From: Lathyrus oleraceus
Taxonomy: Eukaryota; Streptophyta; Magnoliopsida; Fabales; Fabaceae
Assembly (NCBI RefSeq): GCF_024323335.1
Contig: NC_066583.1
Location: 270,434,916-270,498,915 of the forward strand
Length of the DNA: 64,000 nucleotides
Direction: 5' to 3'
Position numbers and translations under genes: made by a program. Each line of letters starts with the position of its first letter. The stretch's first letter is position 1. Below the pieces are notes generated by a model. The model was given only the letters and a program-made list of their open reading frames with translations. It was not told the origin of the DNA and did not search any database. This document shows positions 47,143-59,320 of the stretch, piece by piece.

Positions 47143-47937
47143 CCTAAGTTCTTCTAGTTCATGGATATCTAATATTCATTTTTTTGTCTGCGGCAGTGTA
47201 ATTGAGATTAAGGGTCTTAATGGCCCAATATGCTTTATGTTCTAATTCTACCGGCAAATGACATGATTTTCCATAAACTAGCTTAAAAGGTGTGGTTCCT
47301 ATTGGGGTCTTATAAGCTGTCCTATATGCCCACAAGGCTTCTGGTAATTTTGAGGATCAATCTTTCCTAAAGGTGGCAACTGTCTTTTCTAAGATTTGTT
47401 TGATTTCTCGGTTCGAGACTTCTACTTGCCCACTCGTCTGTGGGTGGTAGAGTGTTGCTACGCGGTGCCGGACTCCATATTTCAGTAATAGCTTTTCAAA
47501 AATCCTTGAAATAAAATGGGAGCCACCATCACTGATGACAAGTCTCGACACTCCAAATCTAGGGAAGATTATTCGCTTAAAGAGTCTAATTATCACTCGT
47601 GTGTCATTTGTTAGAGAGGCAATGACCTCAATCCATTTGGATACGTAATCGACCACAACAAGGATATACTTGTTACCAAAAGAAGATGGGAAAGGTCCCA
47701 TAAAATCGATTCCCCAAACATCGAAGACTTCTACTTCCAAAATGCCTTTAAGCGGCATTTCGTCGCGTATAGATATGTTTCTAGTACGTTAACACCGGTC
47801 GTAATTTGTGATCATGATGTGGACATCTTTTCGCAGAATGGTCCAAAAGAGGTCGGCTTGCAAGATCTTAGCGCAAGTCTTCGAGGTGCTTGCATGTCCT
47901 CCATAAGGAGCAGAATGACAGTGGGAAATTACATTTT
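47143..47937 (-). pseudogene. Athila integrase, copy 2
   Basis: Second copy of 29413-30151, extended further upstream in gene direction. The frame 47758-47357 contains the catalytic core ([27 protein letters not shown]), then a stop near 47355. The zinc-binding part upstream (HCHSAPYGGHAS ... NYDRC, about 47920-47800) contains a stop and a changed cysteine codon. Cut at 47143 by the Ogre LTR, as in copy 1. Confidence 0.88.
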
Positions 47938-48579
47938 CTACCTCATCTTCTGGGACACATCGATGGAAAATGCCGTTGGCGCCTCTCTTAAAAAGTAGAG
48001 GCTCATCCCAATAATAATGTTTAAGATCGTGGAAGAATTTTTTTTCTTTTGTTGGTAGGTCAAGTCTGGCGGAAGCATCCTAGCTGCTAAGTAGTTGACG
48101 AAGTCAGCGTACCATGGTAATGTGGTTTGGGTGGAGATTGCTTCGACTACTTCGTTTGTTTCGGTATCCTTATGGGTTAACGCATCTTTAGCTGTATTGA
48201 TTTCTAATTGGGCTATGAGTCTTTCGTACAGAAAACCGTCGTTTATAGGCACTCGTTCAGGTTCAATACCTTCCATTCTTGACAAGTGATCGGCTACGAT
48301 GTTTTCAGTGCCTCTTTTATCCTTGATTTCTGGGTCAAACTCTTGTAATAGTAAGATCCACCTTAGGAGTCTTGGTTTGGGGTCTTTTTTGTTTAACAGG
48401 TACCTAATTGCAGCATTATCAGTATAGATAATTATCTTTGCTCCTACTAGGTAGGAACAAAATTTATCCAGAGCGAACACTACGGCTAAAAGTTCCTTTT
48501 CTGTGGTGGCATAGTTCATCTGTGCAAGGTCTCGCGTTCTACTTGCATAGTATATTGCATGAAGTTTCTTGTCCCTTCC
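47938..48579 (-). pseudogene. Athila RNase H domain
   Basis: The minus-strand frame 48519-47938 reads [32 protein letters not shown] and [15 protein letters not shown], the RNase H and connection segment of Ty3/gypsy pol directly before integrase. It continues in-frame upstream to 48579 ([11 protein letters not shown]). There the similarity stops at an abrupt junction with plus-strand Tat gag sequence, so RT is missing. Confidence 0.88.
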
Positions 48580-49115
48580 ACCCTATATTCCATTTGGGGT
48601 TTGGTATGGTCAGATTCCTAATCAGATGGTTAATCCAAGTCTAGTACACTATGCTCAAATGTTTACACAAGATGTTGTTCCTCAGATTCCTCTCAGTTTC
48701 AAGCACTCTTGGCTTCCATGCCATATTACTCACTTCTTAATGTTGTTGCAACCCAACCAAAACCATCTTAGTATCAGCAATCATAGGATTAATAGCCTTG
48801 CATGGCTCAACATCCGCATCAACAACCTTTCACGGCTCAACATCCGCATCAACAACCTTTCACGGCTCAACATTAGTATGAGCAGCATCCATAGGCTCAA
48901 AATACTCCAACATCTTTCCCTCCAAGATGTGACGCAAACACCAGATGTGAGTTTCACTTAGGGGAACTCGGGCATACAGTTAAGAATTACAGAGCCTTGA
49001 AGCATAAGGTGCAAGACTTGATCGGCTCGAAGTCAATCATGTTCATACCAGACGGGCTGAATGTACTATACAACCCCATGCCTCCACAAGCAAGTGCGTT
49101 TGCAATTATATGACC
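48580..49115 (+). pseudogene. Tat-lineage gag C-terminal fragment
   Basis: Plus-strand remnant of a gag: Pro/Gln-rich linker with a 30-bp tandem repeat encoding AQHPHQQPFT (about 48800-48870), then CEFHLGELGHTVKNYRALKH (zinc-binding-like CxxH...H) and VQDLIGSKSIMFIPDGLNVL. The same order of motifs is found in the gag at 62047-63876 and in the Ogre 1 gag. Stops and frameshifts are present. The upstream end is a sharp junction with Athila RNase H at 48579. Confidence 0.7.
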
Positions 49116-50930
49116 AGTGAGGCTAATCACGCCAACAAGCATTTTATTTTTCAAGCTTCTCATTTGCATGCTTTTCTTGTTTGTCATTGTAATGTTCAAT
49201 TGTGATTTTTTTTGCCTTTTAATGATGAATAATAATGAAATGATTATGCATGTTGAATAAATCCTTTCATGTTCACTCATACTTTTTATTAGTATCATGC
49301 ATTTTGATCGAGAAAAAAAAAACATGAGATCACTGTCTGTATGCTTTGAATAAAACTATGTTGGTGATGTAAGGCGTTGTTTCAATCCCTATACATCGGA
49401 GATATAAGGAAGATAATCCCTAGTCAACCCCTTTGAGCCTTGAAGTAGGAGTTTCTTTCTGTACATACAATCCTCAATTTTTACCAGGGGTAGGGTAGTG
49501 TTCAGTTAGTCTGACCTTGAGTTCAAATTTCAAAAATGGAACCATCACATCTGAGGATCAACCACATCATATCCCTCACAAGAGGTTGAGAATCACATAT
49601 ACACTAATAGTTATCCTTCCCCATCAAAAGGAATTGGGGTAGTCACAACCCTCGCAAGTCAATCAAGTGAATGTCGTACGATTTGTTAAAAAAATGAGAA
49701 ATACAAAAGATCAAAAAAGAAAAGCCTGCTAATTCGAACATGAAAACAAGTGACTTAGGAAAAAATTAGGTCATCCCGGTGGACTGAAAATCCAAAATAT
49801 CAGTCCATGCAAAAATTAGGGAAAGCAAGAAACAAAATAAAAATAGAAGGAACAATGCAAAATCCTCAGCAAGAACATATTCGTGTGGCTACAAAGAAAA
49901 GCCAAAGGTGAGTGAATGCCACTCTAAAACTTCATTTGGTTCCATAACCATCATTCCTATCATCCAAAATCCTTTTTGAAGGATGAACGCTTATGTCGAG
50001 CTAACTGAATGTAAGACTGGAGAACATCAAGAAGAGTGGTTGGGTTAGAATAGGATTTGAGCCTTATATACTTTCTTTCTAAAAATCGTAAACCAGGCCA
50101 CGGTACAACCCTCAAAAGATCTAATTGAAGTAGGGTTTATTTAAAAAGCATGGTGCAGTGGAATCGTGTCAGAGGAGACTCCTAAAAATTGCTTTTCATT
50201 TGTATTAATATTGATCTGACATCCTAATCAGTGATTTATTCACTATATGTCGTAATCTCAGTGAACATGCTTTGGATTCAGAATTGTCATAAGCATTGCA
50301 TTACAATTCTCATTTTCAAAATGAGCATTTTCACTTGTGAACGAGCATTCAATCTCGGGAAAGCTTGCACAATGGGAAGTTTGATCAGACCAATGGGCAA
50401 GACGCCTGAAGACTCTATTGAGTTGAAAGGAAAACCTCTTCGAGACTCAGTCAATCTGGGGAAATAATGTTGATATTCAAAAAATCTCTTTGATATCATT
50501 CAGGCAGGGGAGAGATTACTTCAAGTCATATTGAGGCAGGCCACCTCAAGAGCACGAGAAGTAGGCAACGCCCAAAATTGACTAATAAAGGGATACAATT
50601 TTGAGACATTAGAGAAAGTCAGTTTGAGACTTTCATATGGCAAGAACGTCTCACAATTTATGATTGAGGAAATTTATGCAGATACCCAATATATTGGGGC
50701 AGGACCTGGCTATCTCGGTACAAGTTTCCCTCCATGTGTCAAATTGAGTTGTGACAATAATTGTTGTTATTGAAGTAGGTGTCGGAGAATCACGTCTTCA
50801 CGACAAGTTTCCTAGCCCTACATATGTCCCACCTCCCACCACATAAACATTTGTATAATCATTGCATAAATCGTTACCATGCACTAATCACGTCACTTCA
50901 CTCATGCATATCACTCATCTAGTATAGCAT
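49116..50930 (+). other. Noncoding 3' region of the Tat fragment
   Basis: About 1.8 kb with no supported gene. It is probably 3' UTR of the element whose gag lies upstream and whose LTR starts at 52258, with pol deleted. I see no clear repeats. Confidence 0.45.
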
Positions 50931-51900
50931 GAAGCCTTGTGAAACACAGCTAAAGCCCAACCAGCTTGGCACCTCTACTAAAGCCCAACCTTGTTTGGCA
51001 CCAACCACCTAAGACCAATTTTCATTGGAATTTATATTCAAAGCCCAACTAGCTTTGCACCTCTCCTAAATCCCAACTCGCTTGGCATCCCTGTAAACCC
51101 TAACCTGCTCGCTTATAAAGCATAGTCTTATTTGGTACATACTTTGAAGCCCAACATACTTTGCGTATTTTAAAGTACGACATGCTTGGCATCCCTTAAA
51201 GCTCTTTTCCAATCGTTGTGGTTGCGAAATTGTTTCCCAACCTTCGTGGTTGTGGTCCTTTTGCCAACCTCTATGGTTGTTGAACCATTTCCAGCCGTCA
51301 TGGTTGTCAATCTTTTTCTAGCCGTATTGGTTGATAATCTTTTTCCAAACCTCTATGGTTGAGGCCCTTTTCTCAATCCGCATGATTATGGTCTCCTATT
51401 TCCAACCTTCAGGGTTACTGGCCTTTTCCCAATCTGCATGATTGTTATAGCCTTTTCCATCAGGTTTGCTAACCTCTTTTCCCAACCTCTATGGTTGTCG
51501 GCCTTTTCCCGATCTTCAGGATTGTGGATCTTTTTCCAACCTCCTCGGTTGATAGCATCTTTTTCCAATCTTCAGGATTATTGTCCTTTTTGAAACAACT
51601 ATGGTTGTGGACCTTTTTTCCAACTGTCATGGTTGTCGAATTTTCCCCCAATCTTCAGGATTGTTTCTTTTGTTTCTAACCCCTGCGGTTGATGAACTTT
51701 TTTCCAATCTACACGATTATGGTCTCTTTTTCCAACCAGGTTGTTAACTTTTTTTGCCAACCTTCAGGATTGTAACCCCTTTTTCAAACCTCTATGGTTG
51801 TTGAATTTTTGCCAACCTTCCAGGTTGCTAGCCTGTTCCCAATCCATGTGATTGTTGCCTTTGTTTCCAACCGTTGTGTTGTTGATTTACGACCAATAAT
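50931..51900 (+). repeat. Array of short dyad repeats (CAACC...GGTTG type)
   Basis: The first part (50940-51190) repeats CCCAACC-GCTTGGCA-like units about every 45 bp. The second part (51205-51890) repeats about every 27-30 bp a unit of 5-nt arms and a 5-nt centre. Perfect or wobble-paired examples: 51238-51252 (CAACC/GGTTG), 51430-51444 (CAATC/GATTG), 51483-51497, 51538-51552, 51292-51306 (CAGCC/GGTTG), 51621-51635 (CAACT/GGTTG). About 25 units, of varying quality. Confidence 0.8.
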
Positions 51901-52257
51901 TTGACTTCCCCATCAGAAAAGACTCAATATTGTAACTCACTACCTTGTATGAACCAGATATTACCTCTAACCACATTGCTGCATAGAATACACATTTTAC
52001 ATACATTAAGCATTTCCATTTGAGTTGATCTATCTCCCCGACATGAATATTTTAGTCAATCCCCCATCAGCTTGACCTAACACAAAGTTTAACTGCCAAT
52101 TCAGTTCACCCAATGTAGTCATACATCCTTTTCATTACATTCATTCTCAATCGGATTTTTTATGGATATGTTTGTATTTAATACTCTTCTACCTTGAACA
52201 TCCAAAAAGCTAACGCAATTCACACCTTCAGGTTTAAAATGATTAAATAGAGGCAGC
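51901..52257 (+). other. 3' UTR end with polypurine tract
   Basis: Featureless until AAATAGAGGCAGC (52245-52257), the same polypurine tract type as at 39485-39497, with one G changed to A. Confidence 0.6.
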
Positions 52258-52373
52258 TATCATACCCCAAAATTTTACCTTCATTTTTTATTTTTTATTT
52301 AACTTTTGGATTAAGATTCATCTGCATACCATTCATGACAATCACATATGTATTATAAAAGCATATTTGTAGG
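52258..52373 (+). repeat. Start of an interrupted Tat 3' LTR
   Basis: TATCATACCCCAAAATTTTA, with the initial TG mutated to TA, resembles the LTR start TGTAACACCCCAAAATTTG. Only 116 bp are present before the second copia element. The rest should lie beyond the window. Confidence 0.6.
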
Positions 52374-53864
52374 TGTTTAATTGGCTGCATTGTATGGTAA
52401 AACACTAGCTGGATTCTAATGTCTTGACTGATGTCTTGACTGATGTCATGACATGTTGTGGAGGAGTTTGTTTAACTGCATTGTATGTTAGAATATCTAG
52501 CTGTACTCTGATGTCTTGGCTGATGTCATGACATACCTGAGTAGTATACTGCAGGATTAGCTAATACAGGATTTATTGAATGTCAAACTGGATGTTATGA
52601 CATTCATCCCTGTCAGCAGATACTGAGGAATAGAACAGTTGGTGTTCTGTTAGAACTCAGTATTTATTTTCAGTCTGGTTATCAAGGAAATACCAGACCT
52701 GGCATAAGGCCTACTGTCTGAATGTCAAACTGGATGTTATGACATTCATCATTGACAGCATATACTGAACAATAGGCAAAGTGGTTTTCTGCTACACTTC
52801 AGTATGTATCTTAGTCTGTTCTTCAGGAGGATAACAGACCTGACATAAGGCTAATTGTGTAAATGTCAAATTGGATGTCTTGACATTTATAAATGTACGC
52901 TGATACTGAGGTATGGACAGATTGGTCCTGTACGATTCAGCAAATTTGTATTGTCTGTTTTCAAGAAAAACAGACTTAGCATATGGTCCTTGATTTGGAT
53001 GTCAAACTGAATGTTGTGACTTTCATTCCTGACAGCGTATGCTATATTGTAGGTTGTTTAGTTTTTCTGTTTCAGCATTTTTCTCAGGCTATTCTTCAGG
53101 GATTCAACAGCTGAGAGAAAATCCAGGAAACCAACAACCAAGCTACAATTAATGAACCTAACAAATAGCCTATTTATTAGTAACCTAGATGTGGAATTTA
53201 GGGGAACTCGCGTGACCTTAATTTCAGGAAAATACAAGTACAAGGCCCAAGTGCTGCAATATAAAAGGATGGCAATCCTTCATTCAGAACTGAGGATTTT
53301 AGGCGTGAAGATTCAGTGTGTTCATCATACTTCACTGCTGTATTTTTGTGTGTCTTGTATTAGACGTATCTTGTAAGCCAAGCTATTATCACGTAGATGA
53401 TTGCATTGGCATAAGGCGTTCATTGAGTTGTAAGTGTTGTGTCACTCTAAGCTTTTAAGCATGAGTGTTGTGTATCTTGATTAAAGTTGTTAAGCACAAT
53501 CAAGAGTTGTTGGAAGTGTGACTTCACAAGTGTCTTTAATAGTAATTAAAGGTTGTAATCACTGAGGTGATTGAGGGGGAGTGAGTAGGAACTCTGATCT
53601 TAGTGTAAGATTGAAATTGCATTGGGTAGGTATTAAGTGATAGGGTTAAACAGTTGGTTTAAGGTCTGAATTAATACTACTAATAATGGATTTCCTCCCT
53701 GGCTTGGTAGCCCCCGGACGTAGGTCATGTTGGACCGAACTGGGTAAACAATTACTTGTGTTAGTTACTGCACTTACTTTTAAGTTCTGCATAATTCTTG
53801 TCTGCGCAGAATCGGATGTCATAACAACCCGTGTGACATCGAAAGTCTGATAACTAGAATTTCA
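52374..53864 (+). repeat. 5' LTR of the second copia element
   Basis: Start placed at TGTTTAATTGGCTGC because the preceding bases fit the host LTR. The end TAGAATTTCA precedes the PBS by two bases. It contains two diverged direct repeats of about 92 bp at the start (52374 and 52468) and three repeats of about 150 bp, each with TGTCAAACTGGATG.TATGACATTCAT-like sequence and a CAGACCTGACATAAGGC-like block (52580-53050). TATAAAAG at 53260-53267 is the likely TATA box. Confidence 0.7.
53260..53267 (+). promoter_or_regulatory. TATA box of the copia 2 LTR
   Basis: TATAAAAG in the context GCAATATAAAAGGATGG, about 600 bp before the LTR end. Confidence 0.5.
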
Positions 53865-53866
53865 AT

Positions 53867-53880
53867 TGGCATCAGAGCAG
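53867..53880 (+). other. Primer binding site of copia 2
   Basis: TGGCATCAGAGCAG, one base different from TGGTATCAGAGC, the usual copia PBS complementary to the 3' end of initiator tRNA-Met. Confidence 0.8.
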
Positions 53881-53934
53881 GCACCCTGCCTGTTAATTTC
53901 TGGGTGAGATCTAGGGAAGTTACTTTCTAGTACC

Positions 53935-55587
53935 ATGGACAAGGATATAGGACACTCAAATAGACCACCCATGTTGGATGGTTCTAACTATGATGACTTG
54001 AAGCCTCGTATGATAGCCTTCTTAAGGTCTCTAGATAGCAAAGTCTGGAGAGCTGTCAACAAAGGATAGGAACATCCAACGAAGACAGGTGAAGATGGAG
54101 TCAGTGTGCGGATTCCTGAAGAAGAGTGGGACAAGGAGCAAGAGGCATTAGCCCTTGGAAATTCTAAGGCCTTGAATGCATTGTTCAATGGAATCAGTAA
54201 GAACATCTTCAGACTGGTGCACCACTGTGAGCTGGCTAAGGAAGTTTGGGATACCCTCAAGATAACTCATGAAGGTACCTCCAAGGTGAAGATGTCCAAA
54301 CTTCAGATGCTGACCACCAAGTTTGAAAATCTGAGGATGAAAGAGGATGAGACTATTCATGACTTTCACATGAATATTCTTGAGATTGCAAACACCTCTG
54401 GTGGCTTAGGTGAGAAAATGGCTGAAGAGAAACTTGTAAGAAAGATTCTCAGGTCATTACCTAAGAGATTTGCCATGAAGGTCACTGCAATAGAAGAGGC
54501 TCAAGATATTTGCATCATGAAGGTGGATGAGCTCATTGGTTCTCTCCAAATCTTTGAAATGGGCATGTGTGAGAATGTTGAAAAGAAGAACAAAAGCGTA
54601 GCTTTTGTATCAAATTCTGAAGAGGAGTCAGAAGCAGGATATACTGGAGGTGATGAAAGCATATCAGAAGCCATAGCCATGCTTGGGAGACAGTTCAACA
54701 AGTTCGTGAAGAAGATTGATCAAAGAGGTAGACCAGATGTCAAGAACATCTCGTCTGACATCAGGAAAAGATCAACTTCTGAAGAAAAGTTCAACCAAGG
54801 CAAGGGAATCCAATGTCATGGATGTGAAGGCTATGGACACATTAGAGCTGAATGCCCTACTTACCTCAAGATGCAAAAGAAGGGGCTAGCTGTCACATGG
54901 TTTGAGGGAGATTCTGAAAGTGAATCTGAAGGAGAATCTGCTAAACATGTCACTGCACTAACGAGTGTTTGTGCCACTGATGATGACTCAAGTGCAGATG
55001 AACTGACCTTTGATGAACTTGCTGCAGCTTATAAGAAGCTATGTGTCACCAGTGCAGAAGTGCGTGTACAAGGAGAAAAGCAGAAGAAGCTCATCAAGGA
55101 GCTGGAAGATGAGAGACAGAAGCATCTGATTGTCATAGAGGGTCTAAATGGTGAGATAACCTTGCTGACCTCCAAGCTGGATCAAATGACTAAATCCATC
55201 AGAATGTTGAATAAAGGAACTGACACCTTGGAAGAGATCCTAAAGGTGGGACAGAAGTCTGGAACCATATCTGGTTTAGGCTTTGTGAAAAAATCCTCAG
55301 CTGAACTCAAACGCCCAAAGGCTAAAGTTCAGAAATTCAAGCGGAGGTCACACCCAATGTCTCAACATCAGGGAACCAGGATGAATAATCATCAGAAGAG
55401 GAAATTCCAGAAATGGAGATGTCACCACTGTGGTAGGCTTGGCCATATAAAAGCCTTCTGTTACAGGCTTCATGTTTACCCTAACCAAGCCCCTCATGTC
55501 AGACCTAAGCATAAGACATATAGGCACTATGTCCCCATCAAGAAGCGACAATGGTATGCTAGGTTAGCTCACACAACTCTAAGGGCA
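53935..55587 (+). pseudogene. Copia 2 gag
   Basis: Start ATG at 53935 (MDKDIGHSNRPPMLDG), 55 bases after the PBS. An in-frame TAG at 54067-54069 is the only break. Downstream: the UBN2-like capsid region (NALFNGISKNIFRLVHHCEL, KILRSLPKRFAMKV), a first CCHC knuckle CHGCEGYGHIRAEC (about 54820-54860), acidic linkers, a coiled-coil stretch (KQKKLIKELEDERQKHL) and a second CCHC, CHHCGRLGHIKAFC (about 55420-55460). Two zinc knuckles and the KGIQCHGCEGYGH motif are characteristic of the SIRE/Maximus lineage. Confidence 0.9.
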
Positions 55588-57192
55588 TCTACCAGAGAAG
55601 ACTGGTACTTTGACAGTGGCTGCTCAAGACATATGACTGGTATGGAGAATATATTGGTGGATATACAACCGCACATTACCAGTTATGTGACCTTTGGTGA
55701 TGGTGCTAAAGGAAAAATAAAAGGTGTGGGTAAGCTGGACTACTCTAGAGTCCCAGAACTGAATAATGTAATGTTAGTAAAAGGACTGATGGCCAACCTC
55801 ATCAGCATAAGCCAGTTGTGTGATCAAGGATACTATGTTCAGTTCACTAAGGAGCTATGTTTTATGACAAATGGAGATAATCAAGAAGTTATGAGAGGAT
55901 CCAGATCCAAAGATAACTGTTATCTGTGGGAACCTAAGCTCTCAAACTTTTCCACAATGTGCTCCTCAGCCAAGGAAGAACAGGAGGTGAAACTGTGGCA
56001 TAGACGCCTTGGTCATCTACACTTAAGGGGAATGAAAAAGATCATATCCAAGGAAGCAGTTAGAGGAATCCCAAAGCTGCTTATTGATGAAGGAAGAGTC
56101 TGTGGAGAATGCCAGGTGGGCAAGCAAACCAAGATGTCACATCCGAAGCTGGGACATCCTACAACTTCCAGAGTTCTGGAACTGTTGCACATGGACTTAA
56201 TGGGACCTATGTAGGTTGAAAGTTTGGGTGGAAAGAGATATGCATATGTGGTGGTTGATGACCATTCCAGATACACATGGATAAACTTCATCAGAGAGAA
56301 GTCAGATACATTTGATGTCTTCAAAGACCTGTGCATCAGACTTCAAAGGGAAAAGGACAGTTGTGTTGTCCAAATTAGGAGTGATCATGGTACGGAGTTC
56401 AAAAATTCCAAGTTTGATGAGTTCTGCTCGTCTGAAGGAATAAGTCATGAGTTCTCCTCTCCTATAACTCCTCAGCAGAATGGGATAGTTGAAAGGAAAA
56501 ATAGAACTATTCAAGAATCTGCCAGAGCTATGATTCATGCAAAGAAGCTCCCTATGCACTTTTGGGCTGAAGCTATGAATACCGCTTGCTATGTTCACAA
56601 TAGAGTCACCTTGAGAAAAGGAACCTCCTCCACTCTGTATGAAATATGGAAAGGCAGAAAACCCACTGTGAAGTACTTTCATATCTTTGGAAGTAAATGC
56701 TACATTCTCACAGATCGTGAACAGAGAAGGAAAATGGATCCCAAAAGTGATGAGGGTATATTCCTAGGATACTCAACTAACAGCAGAGCGTACAGAGTGT
56801 TCAACTACAGGACCAATGTCCTGATGGAATCCATAAATGTTATTGTGGATGATAAAGAGGAAGGAATCGATGTCATAGAGGATGTTGGAACATTCCTTGA
56901 TACTACAACAGACATACCAGTCAAGTCTGAAGAAGTACAGGAAACCCCTACTGAATGTGAGGTAGATGCACCCACCAAAATGCCATCTATCAGAATTCAG
57001 AAAGACCACCCTAAGGATCTTATCATAGGAGATCCCAATAGTGGTGTGACTACCCGATCAAGGGAAATTAGCTCAAATTCCTGTTTTGTATCCAAGGTTG
57101 AACCAAAAAATGTGAAAGAAGCCCTGACTGATGAATATTGGATCAATGCCATGCAAGATGAACTGGAGCAGTTTAAAAGGAATGAAGTATGA
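55588..57192 (+). pseudogene. Copia 2 protease and integrase
   Basis: In the same frame as gag. Protease: WYFDSGCSRHMTG from about 55600. Pre-integrase: LWHRRLGHLHLRGMKK and CGECQVGKQTKMSH. Integrase: LLHMDLMGPM, stop TAG at 56212-56214, then YVVVDDHSRYTW, IRSDHGTEFKN, NGIVERKNRTIQ (catalytic D, D and E all present) and FHIFGSKCY. A TGA at 57190-57192 interrupts the linker before RT. No frameshift over the whole region. Confidence 0.92.
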
Positions 57193-58632
57193 GAGCTAGT
57201 TCCACGACCTGAAGGGACTAACATCATTGGTACCAAGTGGATCTACAAAAACAAGTCTGATGAGAAAGGAGTAATTACTAGAAATAAAGCAAGACTAGTA
57301 GCTCAAGGATATACTCAAGTTGAAGGGGTTGATTTTGATGAGACGTTTGCACCCGTTGCTAGGCTTGAGTCCATCAGATTGTTGTTAGGTGTAGCATGCA
57401 TTCTGAAGTTCAAATTGTTCCAAATGGATGTGAAGAGTGCATTCTTAAACGGCTACTTAAATGAAGAAGTCTATGTGGAACAACCGAAAGGGTTCTGTGA
57501 TCCTAACCAACCTAAGCATGTGTACAAGTTGAGGAAAGCCTTGTATGGGTTGAAGCAAGCACCTAGAGCTTGGTATGAAAGGTTGACTGAATTTCTGACC
57601 TCAAATGGTTACAGAAAAGGTGGGATAGATAAGACCTTGTTTGTGAAGGATGAAGATGGCAAAATCATGATTGCTCAAATCTATGTGGATGATATAGTTT
57701 TTGGTGGAATGTCAGAGCAAATGGTAAAACATTTTGTTCACCAAATGTAATCTGAGTTTGAAATGAGTCTGGTTGGGGAACTGACTTATTTTCTTGGAAT
57801 GCAAGTCAACCAAATGGAGGATTCTATGTTTCTCTCCCAAAGCAAGTATGCCAAAAACATAGTTAAGAAGTTTGGTATGGATAATGCTAGGCACAAGAGA
57901 ACTCATGCACCTACTCATCTAAAGTTAACCAAAGATGATGGAGGGCCCAGTGTTGATCAATGTTTGTATAGAAGCATGATAGGTAGTCTTCTATACCAAA
58001 CTGCAAGTAGACCTGACATTTCCTATGCAGTTGGAGTGTGTGCGAGATACCAAGCAGAGCCCAAAGTGAGCCACTTGAATCAAGTCAAGAGGATTCTCAA
58101 GTACATCAATGGGGCTTGTGACTATGGGATGCTGTACTCACATGGTTCTGAGCCTGTCCTATCTGGGTATTGTGATGCTGACTGGGCTGGGAGTGCTGAT
58201 GACAGAAAAAGCACATCAGGAGGATGTTTCTTCTTGGGAAACAATCTCATATCATGGTTCAGCAAGAAGCAGAATTGTGTATCTCTGTCCACTGCAGAGG
58301 CTGAATACATAGCAGCTGGAAGCAGTTGTTCCCAACTGGTTTGGATGAAACAGATGCTCACTTAGTACAATGTCTCTCAAAATGTCATGACATTGTTCTA
58401 TGATAATCTCAGTGCCATCAATATTTCCAAGAATCCCATCCAACACAGCAGGACCAAACATATTGACATTAGACATCACTTCATCAGAGATCTGGTGGAA
58501 GACAAAGTGATTACCTTGGAACATGTAGCCACTGAACTCCAACTGGCTGACATATTTACAAAGGCTCTGGATGCTACTCAGTTTGAAAACTTAAGGGGAA
58601 AACTGGGAATATGTTTCTCTGAGAACTTATAG
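57193..58632 (+). pseudogene. Copia 2 reverse transcriptase and RNase H
   Basis: Same frame. RT motifs: [73 protein letters not shown] at 57682-57693. A TAA at 57748-57750 falls just after the YVDD block. RNase H: GYCDADWAGSADDRKSTSG, SLSTAEAEYIAA, TAG at 58363-58365, then HIDIRHHFIRDLV and LADIFTKALD, with the natural end at 58632. Confidence 0.92.
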
Positions 58633-59320
58633 CAACCAATGATGTTTGGGATGTATTGTTTAATATCTCTGCCTATTAAACAATTGGAAGTGTGCTCTGA
58701 TTGGTCAACAGGCCATAGCTATGTCACTTGCAACAAGTGTGGCAACAAGAGGTTAAGGAGATATCCTAACTTAAGGCAGCCTATGCACCTGCAGGAGTTC
58801 AAGGACAATGTTCATGCAGGAGTGGTTCTGGATGTCAGACACAAAGTCATGGCATCTGATATGGTGGTACCTACTGTAAAGCAAGAGTGTGTGACTACTT
58901 GATCAAAGCTGTGAAGCAAGATCAAGTGGGTGTTGACTTGGTTGAAACTGTGAAGTAAAACCAAGACTGTAATTCTGTCTTTTAGGTGTAATTCTGTTTA
59001 TGTGGATCTGTAATTTAAAGTGTTGCTTTGGCAACATTTTTGACAAAAAGGGGAGTAACAGGTGATACCCCAGGACAATACTAAACAGCTATTCAGGACA
59101 GATATTCAAGATCCTCTAATCCAGAGGTTGTGATGCAGCAGTTGTTCCACTTATAATGAGTGTGAGTATGTATGTGTGTGCTGCAATTAGAAGTTTTTAT
59201 TTAACTTCTGTATGTGTGCTGGTATGTGAAGTTTTTATTTAACTTCCTTGTGTGTGAGTGTGCTGCAACTCTGAGTGTATTAGCTAGGTTAATTTCCTGC
59301 TAGATGTATGTTTTCCGCTG
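58633..59320 (+). other. 3' noncoding region of copia 2
   Basis: No recognisable env-like gene; the 87-codon frame at 58639-58902 shows nothing I recognise. A purine tract, GACAAAAAGGGGAG, lies at about 59041-59054. Two TTTTTATTTAACTTC units occur near 59195 and 59229. The candidate target duplication of the following insert is CGCTG (59316-59320). Confidence 0.5.

Larger units (their letters stand above)
52374..59320 (+). mobile_element. Second SIRE-lineage copia element (3' end outside window)
   Basis: Has a 5' LTR (52374-53864), a PBS (53867-53880), one gag-pol frame (53935-58632) and about 690 bp of 3' noncoding sequence before it is cut by the Tat-type LTR at 59321. The region 59040-59320 shows no similarity to the 5' LTR start, so the 3' LTR has probably not been reached and should lie after the inserted element. 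Candidate left target duplication GTAGG (52369-52373) cannot be confirmed here. Confidence 0.8.

Noticed and set aside
49116..50930. Possible host intergenic or genic sequence
   Set aside because: No ORF, splice or promoter pattern. It is flanked by Tat gag and by a Tat 3' UTR and polypurine tract, so element 3' UTR is the simpler reading.
53867..53880. tRNA gene or tRNA fragment
   Set aside because: It is a primer binding site complementary to a tRNA 3' end, with no cloverleaf around it.
58639..58902. Possible small gene after copia 2 pol
   Set aside because: 87 codons with no recognisable motif, in the 3' noncoding region of the element. The CNKCGNKR pattern is too weak to call a zinc finger.
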